From assembly GCA_937902055.1 (NCBI GenBank), contig CALGUJ010000215.1:1-8617 (forward strand): DNA of 8,617 bases, in the 5' to 3' direction. The position numbers and the translations under genes were made by a program. Shown one piece after another: positions 1 through 6,910 of the stretch (position 1 is the stretch's first letter; every line of letters begins with the position of its first letter). The notes under the pieces were generated by a model that ran no database searches, was not told the DNA's origin, and was given only the letters and a program-made list of their open reading frames with translations. The DNA is from an uncultured Pelolinea sp. (lineage in GTDB: Bacteria > Chloroflexota > Anaerolineae > Anaerolineales > Anaerolineaceae).

Positions 1-168
1 TGCCTTCAGGTATTGACGGTCTTCCAGGGTGGTAACCGCAAAAACCGCGAGGATTGATTTTGGATCGATCGAAAAAGGCGGATCCTGCGGTTTGCGTAAA
101 ACTACCGTGTGCGTGTATGAATTTTGCACTCCTTCCGGGTGATTATCTTCCGATTTATCGTATGTCAT
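1..168 (-). CDS. Hypothetical protein, N-terminal fragment (cut by window edge)
   Basis: The first 56 codons of a gene that runs off the left edge. The ATG at 168-166 is preceded on the minus strand by a strong ribosome-binding site, AAAGGAGA, about 8 nt upstream (176-183), so the start is well supported. The visible protein begins MTYDKSEDNHPEG. It is hydrophilic for about 20 residues, then has a TVVLRKPQDPPFSIDP stretch and a hydrophobic segment ILAVFAVTTLEDRQYL that looks like the first strand and helix of a folded domain. No signal peptide is visible. It lies 123 bp downstream of the amidohydrolase on the same strand, so the two could be co-transcribed, but an imperfect hairpin sits in the gap. 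I do not recognise the family and assign no function. Confidence 0.7.
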   Translation of the reverse strand, partial: MTYDKSEDNHPEGVQNSYTHTVVLRKPQDPPFSIDPKSILAVFAVTTLEDRQYLKA

Positions 169-247
169 GATTTGTTCTCCTTTCCAATCCCTTTTACACT
201 ACTTCAATGGTTTCCCCAAAATATTTTACTCATCATCCTCACTTCAA

Positions 248-277
248 AGTAATCATCCAGTTAATCGGATTATCACT
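248..277 (-). other. Imperfect hairpin downstream of the amidohydrolase gene
   Basis: Read on the minus strand, AGTGATAATCC and GGATGATTACT face each other across an 8-nt loop. Ten of 11 positions pair if one G-U wobble is counted. It starts 14 nt after the amidohydrolase stop codon. Only three Ts follow the stem, so it is at best a weak terminator; it could instead stabilise the 3' end of the message or be an operator for the gene at 168-1. Apart from this I see nothing else in the gap 169-291. Confidence 0.3.
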
Positions 278-291
278 GAAAGAAATGAGAT

Positions 292-1656
292 CTAATTCAA
301 ATAAGGGCTTTCCAGGCTCAGATTGGCGCGCCTGCCGACTTCCAGCATGGCTTGGCCGGCATCATAACGAATGCGGTCTTCATCCAAATGGAGGAATTCG
401 CGGTTGTGGATCAACAGCTTCCCATCCACGATCACGTCGCACACGTCGTCCGGGCCGGCCGCGGTGACGATGGTTTTGGGCAGGTGGGCGGTGGGGGAGA
501 GATGCGGCCGATCGACATCCAGCAGGAGGATGTCGGCTTTCATGCCGGTCTCCAGCTTGCCGATCTCCTTTTCCTGCATGACGGCCTTGGCGCCGCCCTG
601 GGTGGCCATCTTGTAAACCTCCTGCGCAGGCAGGGCCAGCGGGTCGTTGATGTCCACGCCGTGGCGGGCCTGCATGGCGAACTTCAACAGGCGCATAGGT
701 TCGAAAAGGTTCAGGCGCGTGGCCGAAGCGCCATCCGTTCCCAGGGCGATGTTCATGCCCAACGCCAGCATCAAGGGCGTCTTGCTGAAGCCGTGGTTGC
801 CCAGGTTGGAATGCGGGCAGTGCACGGGGTTGGCGCCGCGTTCGGCCAGCAGCAGGATTTCTTTATCGGATAAACGCACACAATGCGCAGCGATCAGGTT
901 GGGGCCGAGCAGGCCGAAATGGTCGAACCATTCCGCAGGGCGCAGCTTGTAGTTAGTCAGGCAGTGCGCCACCTCGGCCATGTGCTCCGCCAGGTGGATG
1001 TGCACGGTGGCGTTGAATTCTTTAGAGCGCGCCGCCACCGCTTCCAGCAGGGCGGGGGTGGAGGTCATGGCCTGACGCAAGCCGAAGCCGATGCGGATGC
1101 GCCCCTCGCCGGCGCCGTTCCAGTCTTTATACAATTGTTCGCAATTGCGTATAGCTGTTTGAGTGTCTTCTTTCATCCCATCAGGGATATCGTTGCCGCA
1201 ATCCATGGTGGAGCGGGTGATCAGGCCGCGAATACCGGTTTCCACGGCGGCGCGCGCTACCATCTCCATGAAAGGGCCGCCGGCATCTGCGAAGGTGGTG
1301 GTGCCGGCTTTGAGGTTCTCGATGCAAAACAGCAATGCCCCTTTGTAAACGTCTTCGGGGGTGAGGTTGCTCTCGAAAGGCACCAGGATGCGCGTCCAGA
1401 CCATGGGCAGCTCGTCCACCACGCTGCCGCGCAGGAGCTGCTGGGCGGCATGGGTGTGCGCGTCGACGAAACCGGGCATGGCCAGCTTGCCTTCGCCATC
1501 CAATATTTCCCTGGAGGTATAAGAACCCGCTGCGGAAGACTCGCTTTCGATCAGCGCAATGCGGCTGTCTTTGATGCCGATAGCGGCGTTGGGGAGGATG
1601 GTGAAATCAGGCAAAAGAACATGGCAATCCTGGATGAGCAGATCGAATTCGGGCAT
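292..1656 (-). CDS. Metal-dependent amidohydrolase, MTA/SAH (5'-modified adenosine) deaminase-like
   Basis: A 454-residue cytosolic enzyme of the amidohydrolase superfamily, cytosine-deaminase/MtaD branch; the length is normal. Family members hydrolytically deaminate adenosine derivatives such as methylthioadenosine, S-adenosylhomocysteine or 5'-deoxyadenosine to inosine forms. Visible metal and catalytic residues are HTH at 67-69, His221 and Glu224 in HIHLAE, His258 in AAHCV and Asp308 in GTDGA. Trp87 and Glu95 (VPFE) match the positions I recall as substrate-contacting in Thermotoga TM0936, and Arg148 matches another. The usual GPHSPY motif after strand 4 is replaced by GLRQAM (192-197), so the substrate may differ. 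The ATG at 1656 has GGGAG 8 nt upstream (1665-1669). The gene is divergent from mtnA-kinase-ahcY, supporting a role in SAM by-product salvage. The fold is certain; the exact substrate is not. Confidence 0.9.
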   Translation of the reverse strand: MPEFDLLIQDCHVLLPDFTILPNAAIGIKDSRIALIESESSAAGSYTSREILDGEGKLAMPGFVDAHTHAAQQLLRGSVVDELPMVWTRILVPFESNLTPEDVYKGALLFCIENLKAGTTTFADAGGPFMEMVARAAVETGIRGLITRSTMDCGNDIPDGMKEDTQTAIRNCEQLYKDWNGAGEGRIRIGFGLRQAMTSTPALLEAVAARSKEFNATVHIHLAEHMAEVAHCLTNYKLRPAEWFDHFGLLGPNLIAAHCVRLSDKEILLLAERGANPVHCPHSNLGNHGFSKTPLMLALGMNIALGTDGASATRLNLFEPMRLLKFAMQARHGVDINDPLALPAQEVYKMATQGGAKAVMQEKEIGKLETGMKADILLLDVDRPHLSPTAHLPKTIVTAAGPDDVCDVIVDGKLLIHNREFLHLDEDRIRYDAGQAMLEVGRRANLSLESPYLN

Positions 1657-1688
1657 TGGCTATTCTCCCACGAAATGAATAATTAGGA

Positions 1689-1717
1689 ATTATATTACGA
1701 CCGACTTGAAGAAAAAG
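1689..1717 (-). promoter_or_regulatory. Putative promoter of the amidohydrolase gene
   Basis: A perfect TATAAT on the minus strand (1694-1689) would start transcription near 1682, giving a leader of about 26 nt before the ATG at 1656. The -35 region at 17-nt spacing (1717-1712, CTTTTT) is poor, so the promoter may be weak or activator-dependent. Confidence 0.45.
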
Positions 1718-1727
1718 GAAAAATTTT

Positions 1728-1791
1728 CGATGAGAAAGCTGCAATTCGATTTCCCGGTAATCTTTATTTGCATTTTCCGCTTTCTCAATCG
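1728..1791. repeat. Long-spaced inverted repeat between the divergent promoters (candidate operator)
   Basis: CGATGAGAAAGC at 1728-1739 is the reverse complement of GCTTTCTCAATCG at 1779-1791 apart from one extra base: 12 of 13 positions. The arms are separated by 39 bp, and their centres are about 51 bp apart, close to five helical turns. The right arm ends 3 bp before the mtnA -35 box; the left arm lies about 10 bp from the putative -35 region of the amidohydrolase promoter. This fits a paired binding site for one regulator acting on both genes, but no regulator gene is in the window. Confidence 0.4.
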
Positions 1792-1794
1792 ACT

Positions 1795-1823
1795 TTGACA
1801 AACTCTCCAACCCATGCTAAACT
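1795..1823 (+). promoter_or_regulatory. Strong sigma-70-type promoter of the mtnA-kinase-ahcY operon
   Basis: A perfect TTGACA -35 box (1795-1800) is followed by a 17-bp spacer and TAAACT (1818-1823), a 4-of-6 match to TATAAT. The -10 element is extended by TGC immediately upstream (1815-1817). Transcription would begin near 1829-1831, leaving a leader of about 54 nt before the mtnA TTG codon. This start lies downstream of the GTG at 1824, which therefore cannot be the translation start if the promoter is real. Confidence 0.7.
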
Positions 1824-1842
1824 GTGAGAGTTATATTGAATA

Positions 1843-1868
1843 GCGCTCAGGACGAGCGCGTTTTTTTT
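1843..1868 (+). terminator. Intrinsic terminator hairpin inside the mtnA leader (candidate attenuator)
   Basis: GCGCTC (1843-1848) and GAGCGC (1854-1859) form a perfect 6-bp GC-rich stem around the 5-nt loop AGGAC, followed by G and eight Ts (1861-1868). It lies between the predicted transcription start (about 1830) and the TTG start at 1884. No upstream plus-strand gene needs terminating here, because the left neighbour is divergent. It is therefore best explained as a regulated attenuator or a brake on the operon. A weak alternative pairing of GCGCTC with the GAGGTGT ribosome-binding region (1872-1878) is conceivable. Confidence 0.6.
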
Positions 1869-1871
1869 GGC

Positions 1872-1877
1872 GAGGTG
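1872..1877 (+). promoter_or_regulatory. Ribosome-binding site that decides the mtnA start
   Basis: GAGGTG lies 6 nt upstream of TTG at 1884. It directly follows the T-tract of the leader hairpin, so hairpin formation and translation initiation are physically close. Confidence 0.6.
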
Positions 1878-1883
1878 TTCATT

Positions 1884-2927
1884 TTGCGGACATTGGAATG
1901 GGATGCAAGCAGCCAACGGCTGAAGATGATCGATCAGAGGGTTTTGCCCGCGAAGTTCGAGACCATCTACCTGGACACTTACCAATCCGTTTCCGAAGCC
2001 ATCAAGAATATGACCGTGCGCGGCGCCCCGGCAATCGGGGTGTCGGCGGCTTTCGGCATGGTGCTGGCGGCGCTGCAATCCGGCGCAGCCGACCTGACCG
2101 TGCTGCGCAGCGACCTGCAAATGGCCGCGCGGGAACTGGAAGCCGCACGCCCGACCGCGGTGAACCTGCCCTGGGCGTTGAAGCGCATGCTGGCGGTTGC
2201 GGAGCAACCCTTTGACCATTCCGACGCTTTGTGTGCAGCACTATTAAAGGAAGCACAGCAGATGGCGGATGAGGATGTGGAGATGAACCGCCGCATGGGC
2301 AGTTTCGGCGCGGAGTTGATCGAGGACGGCGACACCATCATCCATCACTGCAATACCGGCGCGTTGGCCACCGTGGATTGGGGCACCGCGCTGGGCGTGA
2401 TCCGTATGGCGCATGAACAGGGCAAAAAGATCCACGTGCTGGTTGACGAAACCCGCCCACGCCTGCAAGGCGCGCGCCTGACTGCCTGGGAACTCTCGCA
2501 ATACAAGATCCCCTACGATATCATCAGCGACAACGCCGCGGGGTATTTCCTGCATACCGGGCAAGTCAATAAAGTTTTCTTCGGCGGCGACCGCGTGGCG
2601 CGCAACGGCGACGTGGCCAACAAAATCGGCAGCTACATGCTGGCGCTGGCCGCGCACGCCAATGGCGTACCGGTCTACAGCGTGATCCCGACCAGCACGA
2701 TCGATATGAGCCTGGCTAACGGTGACGAAATCGAGATCGAAGAGCGCAGCCAGGATGAAGTGCTCGATATCCAGATCGCCGGTGAAGCCGCCACGCCGCA
2801 GGGCGCCAGCGCGCGCAACCCGGCTTTTGACGTTACCCCCCACGAATTGCTGGCGGGGCTGGTCACCGAAAAGGGCGTGATCCGGCCTCCGTTTGAAGCG
2901 AATTTAATAAAGATCATGCAGAAATAG
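1884..2927 (+). CDS. mtnA: S-methyl-5-thioribose-1-phosphate isomerase (aldose-ketose isomerase)
   Basis: Converts 5-methylthioribose-1-phosphate to 5-methylthioribulose-1-phosphate in methionine salvage; relatives also act on 5-deoxyribose-1-phosphate. The 347-residue protein is normal in length. It starts LRTLEWD like typical MtnA (MRTIEW), so I place the start at TTG 1884, with GAGGTG 6 nt upstream; an in-frame GTG at 1824 overlaps the promoter and leader terminator. Hallmarks in order are VRGAPAIG (about 45-52), HCNTGALAT with catalytic Cys156, QGARLTAWEL, FGGDRVARNGDVANKIG with catalytic Asp236, VIPTSTID, and NPAFDVTPHELL near the C-terminus. The positions agree with Bacillus Cys160/Asp240. 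It is the first gene of an operon with an adenosine-type kinase and ahcY. The related eIF2B-alpha fold is excluded by the full set of MtnA motifs. Confidence 0.95.
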   Translation: MRTLEWDASSQRLKMIDQRVLPAKFETIYLDTYQSVSEAIKNMTVRGAPAIGVSAAFGMVLAALQSGAADLTVLRSDLQMAARELEAARPTAVNLPWALKRMLAVAEQPFDHSDALCAALLKEAQQMADEDVEMNRRMGSFGAELIEDGDTIIHHCNTGALATVDWGTALGVIRMAHEQGKKIHVLVDETRPRLQGARLTAWELSQYKIPYDIISDNAAGYFLHTGQVNKVFFGGDRVARNGDVANKIGSYMLALAAHANGVPVYSVIPTSTIDMSLANGDEIEIEERSQDEVLDIQIAGEAATPQGASARNPAFDVTPHELLAGLVTEKGVIRPPFEANLIKIMQK

Positions 2928-2940
2928 CAAGGAGCTGCAG

Positions 2941-3897
2941 ATGGCTATCATTTGTACCGGTTCAATTGCCTACGATTACCTGATGTCCTTTCCGGGATAT
3001 TTCAAGGATCACATCATCCCCGATAAACTGGATTCGATCAGCCTGTCCTTCCTGGTGGATTCCATGATCCGACAGCGCGGCGGCACCGCGCCCAATATCG
3101 CCTACAACCTGGCGCTGTTAGGCGAAAAGCCCATGCTGATGGGTACGGTCGGAGAAGATTTTGAGGATTACAACGCCTGGCTGCAGCAACACGGCGTGGA
3201 TACTTCGCTGGTGGAACGGATCGACGGCGTTTATACAGCCTCGTTCTTCGCCAACACCGATCTCTCCAACAACCAAATCGCCAGTTTCTACACTGGCGCG
3301 ATGGCCTATTCCAAAGAACTGTCCATTCGCTCGCTTAAAAAAGAGGAAGTGGACCTGGTGGTGATCTCGCCCAACGACCCCACCGCCATGGCGAAATACG
3401 CCGCGGAGTGCGAGGAATTGGGCATCCCCTTTTTATACGATCCCGGGCAGCAAGTGGTGCGCAACGAACCGGAGGATATCCGCAGAGGTATCCTGGGGGC
3501 GCAAAGCCTGTTCATCAACGAATACGAGTTCGAACTGATCCAAAAGCACACCGGCATGAGCGCGGAAAAAATCCGGAATGCGGTAGAATACGTGGTGATC
3601 ACCTGCGGCGAATGCGGATCAGATATCTGGGTCAAAGACACGCATTACAAGATCCCGGCGGTGGCGCCGCGCAAGATTGCCGACCCGACCGGCGTGGGGG
3701 ACGCTTTCAGAGGCGGTTTTCTGCGCGGACTGCGCCTGAGCCTGGATTGGCAAACCTGCGGGCAAATGGGCGCGCTAGCCGCTACTTACTGCCTGGAAAA
3801 CCGCGGAACGCAGAACCACAGCTATACCCTGCAGGAATTTGTCCAGCGCTACCGCCAAAATTTCGATGATCAGGGCGCGCTGGATATTCTGGCCTAA
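2941..3897 (+). CDS. PfkB/ribokinase-family sugar or nucleoside kinase, probably adenosine kinase
   Basis: A 318-residue cytosolic kinase of the PfkB family. The N-terminal signature is seen as RQRGGTAPNIAYNLALLG (44-61, with Gly47-Gly48), the NxxE magnesium motif as NEYE (193-196), and the C-terminal signature as DPTGVGDAFRGGF (248-260) with catalytic-base Asp254. The DPTGVGDAFRGGF form and the context favour adenosine as substrate: ATP + adenosine gives AMP + ADP, removing the adenosine made by AhcY and pulling that reversible reaction forward. AAGGAG lies 6 nt before the ATG, and only 13 bp separate it from mtnA, so the two are co-transcribed. Alternatives are a ribokinase-like sugar kinase or a 5-methylthioribose-like kinase; sequence alone does not settle PfkB specificity. 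Confidence 0.85.
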   Translation: MAIICTGSIAYDYLMSFPGYFKDHIIPDKLDSISLSFLVDSMIRQRGGTAPNIAYNLALLGEKPMLMGTVGEDFEDYNAWLQQHGVDTSLVERIDGVYTASFFANTDLSNNQIASFYTGAMAYSKELSIRSLKKEEVDLVVISPNDPTAMAKYAAECEELGIPFLYDPGQQVVRNEPEDIRRGILGAQSLFINEYEFELIQKHTGMSAEKIRNAVEYVVITCGECGSDIWVKDTHYKIPAVAPRKIADPTGVGDAFRGGFLRGLRLSLDWQTCGQMGALAATYCLENRGTQNHSYTLQEFVQRYRQNFDDQGALDILA

Positions 3898-5181
<1,284 letters not shown>

Positions 5182-5206
5182 ATACAAAGCCTTTTCCAAA
5201 CTTACC

Positions 5207-5234
5207 AAGAGACCTTGACAAGGTCTCTTTTTTT
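5207..5234 (+). terminator. Rho-independent terminator of the mtnA-kinase-ahcY operon
   Basis: AAGAGACCTT and AAGGTCTCTT form a perfect 10-bp stem with the 3-nt loop GAC, merging into seven Ts (5228-5234). It begins 25 nt after the ahcY stop codon and isolates the operon from the following xdhC-like gene. Confidence 0.9.
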
Positions 5235-5301
5235 ATGTTTACCGGCCGGCGGGATTGAGTTAACATTATGAAAACAACATGAATCATGGACAGGATAAAA
5301 A

Positions 5302-6351
5302 ATGGATGAGATCATCAGCCGGCTTGAGGAATGGCTGGAAGCGGGAAAAGCAGCCGCAGTGGCGATCGTTGTAAGGAAGAATAGCTCAGCCATGCGCCCG
5401 GTGGGAGCCAAGATGGCGATCAGCGCGGACGGGAGCATGACAGGATCGGTCAGCGGCGGCTGCGTGGAAAACGCCGTGATCGAAGAAGCGCAGGCTTGTA
5501 TGCGTAGCGGTATACCCAAGTTGCTGCATTATGGGGTATCGGACGATACCGCCTGGTCTGTGGGGTTGATGTGCGGAGGCGAAATTGACGTGTTGATTGT
5601 TCCGATCAAAGACGCCAGCGCCAACGGTTTGGACAGGACAGTCATAAGGAAAATCGGCGAATTGCAGGAAAAGCGCCAACCATACACGCTGCTGATCAAG
5701 TTGGATGAATTCCAGCTCGGCCAGACCTGCATTCTGGAAAACAAGGCGGGCAGGCTCGACTCGCATGCGGCAGCGATGTTGGAGCCTGAAACGATCCCTC
5801 ATTTGGAAGAGATGATCCGCACAGAAACCAGCGGGATTCTGGAAATGCAAGCCGGCAGAGTTTACGCGGATGTGGGCACACCCGCGCCGCGCCTGATCAT
5901 TCTCGGCGCGGTGCACACTACCATTCCCCTAGTGCAGTTCGCACGGCAAGTGGGAATCTACACCATCCTGATCGACCCGCGCACAGCTTTTTCGAATCGC
6001 GAACGCTTCCCGCTAGTGGATGAGTTATTGACAGATTGGCCGCTGGAAGGATTCGAAAAGGTAAGGGTGAGCCGTGAGGATTTCGTCCTGTTGATGACGC
6101 ACGACGATAAATTCGATCTACCGGCGGCAGGGGCGGCGCTGCGTGCCGGCGCCAAATACATCGGTATGCTGGCTTCACGATCCACGCGCGAACGACGGTT
6201 CAAGTTATTGATGGAAGAAGGATTCACCAAAGACCAGGTGGAAACGATCCACGCTCCGGTTGGGTTGGATATCGGCGCGCGCACACCGGAAGAGATCGCC
6301 CTGGCGGTCCTGGCGGAGATTACCGCTTTCCGCTACGGGAAATTGAAATAA
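5302..6351 (+). CDS. XdhC/CoxI-family protein (molybdenum hydroxylase maturation factor-like)
   Basis: A 349-residue soluble protein with the two-domain XdhC architecture. The N-terminal CoxI/XdhC part carries GSVSGGCVE (48-56) and GLMCGGEIDVLIVP (88-101). The C-terminal Rossmann part runs from about residue 196 (LIILGAVHTTIPLV) through IDPR (224-227) to the signature GLDIGARTPEEIALAVLAEI (321-340). Family members bind molybdenum cofactor and help insert its sulfurated form into xanthine-dehydrogenase-type enzymes. No such hydroxylase, cytochrome or MocA-like gene is beside it here, so its client is unknown. The usual GAGH dinucleotide-type loop reads GAVH (202-205), as I recall in some other orphan members. 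The ATG has AGGA 6 nt upstream. It sits after the operon terminator in its own unit and converges on the next gene with 12 bp between stops. Confidence 0.88.
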   Translation: MDEIISRLEEWLEAGKAAAVAIVVRKNSSAMRPVGAKMAISADGSMTGSVSGGCVENAVIEEAQACMRSGIPKLLHYGVSDDTAWSVGLMCGGEIDVLIVPIKDASANGLDRTVIRKIGELQEKRQPYTLLIKLDEFQLGQTCILENKAGRLDSHAAAMLEPETIPHLEEMIRTETSGILEMQAGRVYADVGTPAPRLIILGAVHTTIPLVQFARQVGIYTILIDPRTAFSNRERFPLVDELLTDWPLEGFEKVRVSREDFVLLMTHDDKFDLPAAGAALRAGAKYIGMLASRSTRERRFKLLMEEGFTKDQVETIHAPVGLDIGARTPEEIALAVLAEITAFRYGKLK

Positions 6352-6363
6352 ACAATCCGCGTA

Positions 6364-6798
6364 TCAATTGCCTTCATCCCGCCGATAATGACGTATGGCC
6401 CGCATCATGCTGGTGAGGATGGAGATCAGGGTGAAAACCAGGATCAGAATCAGACCCAAATTCACCCAATGCGCGATGGCGGGGCTCAAATCCAGAGGGA
6501 AAACCCGCCAAAAAATGTAGCCTGAAATAAACGAAAAAACGTTGCAGATACCTTCCATAAAACTGCGGAACCAGCGGCGGTCAAAAAACAAAAACACAAA
6601 GTTGGTGAAGATGGTGACCGCAAAAGAAAGATTGATCGCCCACAGGCATTGGACGAATGTGGTTTTCAACCAGGGAAGCTCCCAGCCGAGCAGGTTATTG
6701 GCAATATAGATCAGAGCCAGGTTGACCAGGATGGTCACGACATAACCAAATTTCCGGGCTTCCGGCGAGGTGGTGTGTTTAACATTTCCATGGGGCAT
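6364..6798 (-). CDS. Small four-helix integral membrane protein of unknown function
   Basis: A 144-residue protein with four hydrophobic segments, at about residues 18-38 (YVVTILVNLALIYIANNLL), 48-72, 82-100 and 108-131. Short charged loops separate them (FDRRWFRS, residues 72-79), and the C-terminal tail is basic (RAIRHYRRDEGN). By the positive-inside rule both ends are probably cytoplasmic. I chose ATG 6798 because GGGAGAG lies 6 nt upstream (6805-6811); the in-frame TTG at 6804 would abut that site directly. No catalytic motif or known family is recognisable. It is downstream of the C39-like gene on the same strand, 112 bp away, and convergent with the XdhC-family gene. It may be transcribed from its own promoter, since a TATAAT lies in the gap. 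Confidence 0.8.
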   Translation of the reverse strand: MPHGNVKHTTSPEARKFGYVVTILVNLALIYIANNLLGWELPWLKTTFVQCLWAINLSFAVTIFTNFVFLFFDRRWFRSFMEGICNVFSFISGYIFWRVFPLDLSPAIAHWVNLGLILILVFTLISILTSMMRAIRHYRRDEGN

Positions 6799-6872
6799 AT
6801 TCAACTCTCCCGAATCGATAGATAAATATTTAGGTTTGGCACTAATTCAACCGGTGCTTAATCATATACGGA

Positions 6873-6878
6873 ATTATA
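6873..6878 (-). promoter_or_regulatory. Candidate -10 box for the four-helix membrane protein gene
   Basis: A perfect TATAAT on the minus strand, in the gap between the C39-like gene and the membrane protein gene, about 75 bp before the ATG. No convincing -35 box lies 16-18 bp upstream, where the sequence is CCCCAA-like, so this is only suggestive. I see no intrinsic terminator for the C39-like gene in the gap 6799-6910. Confidence 0.25.
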
Positions 6879-6910
6879 AAATCAGGGTTGCGGGATTGGG
6901 GTGTTTGGCT

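Noticed and set aside
883..1686. Long open frame of 267 codons on the plus strand opposite the amidohydrolase gene
   Set aside because: It lies antisense to a gene with complete family motifs. Its translation is rich in Gly, His, Arg and Ala with no domain pattern, as expected for a mirror frame of a GC-rich gene.
1801..1883. SAM or SAH riboswitch upstream of mtnA
   Set aside because: The leader is only about 54 nt. I could not find the multi-helix core of a SAM-I or SAH aptamer, only one terminator hairpin. A very small unknown aptamer is not excluded.
2244..2843. Antisense open frame of 199 codons inside mtnA
   Set aside because: A shadow of mtnA's codon bias, without a ribosome-binding site or recognisable motif.
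5242..5249. CCGGCCGG palindrome between the operon terminator and the XdhC-family gene
   Set aside because: Only 8 bp, with no loop, T-run or repeat elsewhere in the gap; easily chance in GC-rich DNA. The 67-bp gap 5235-5301 shows no convincing promoter either.
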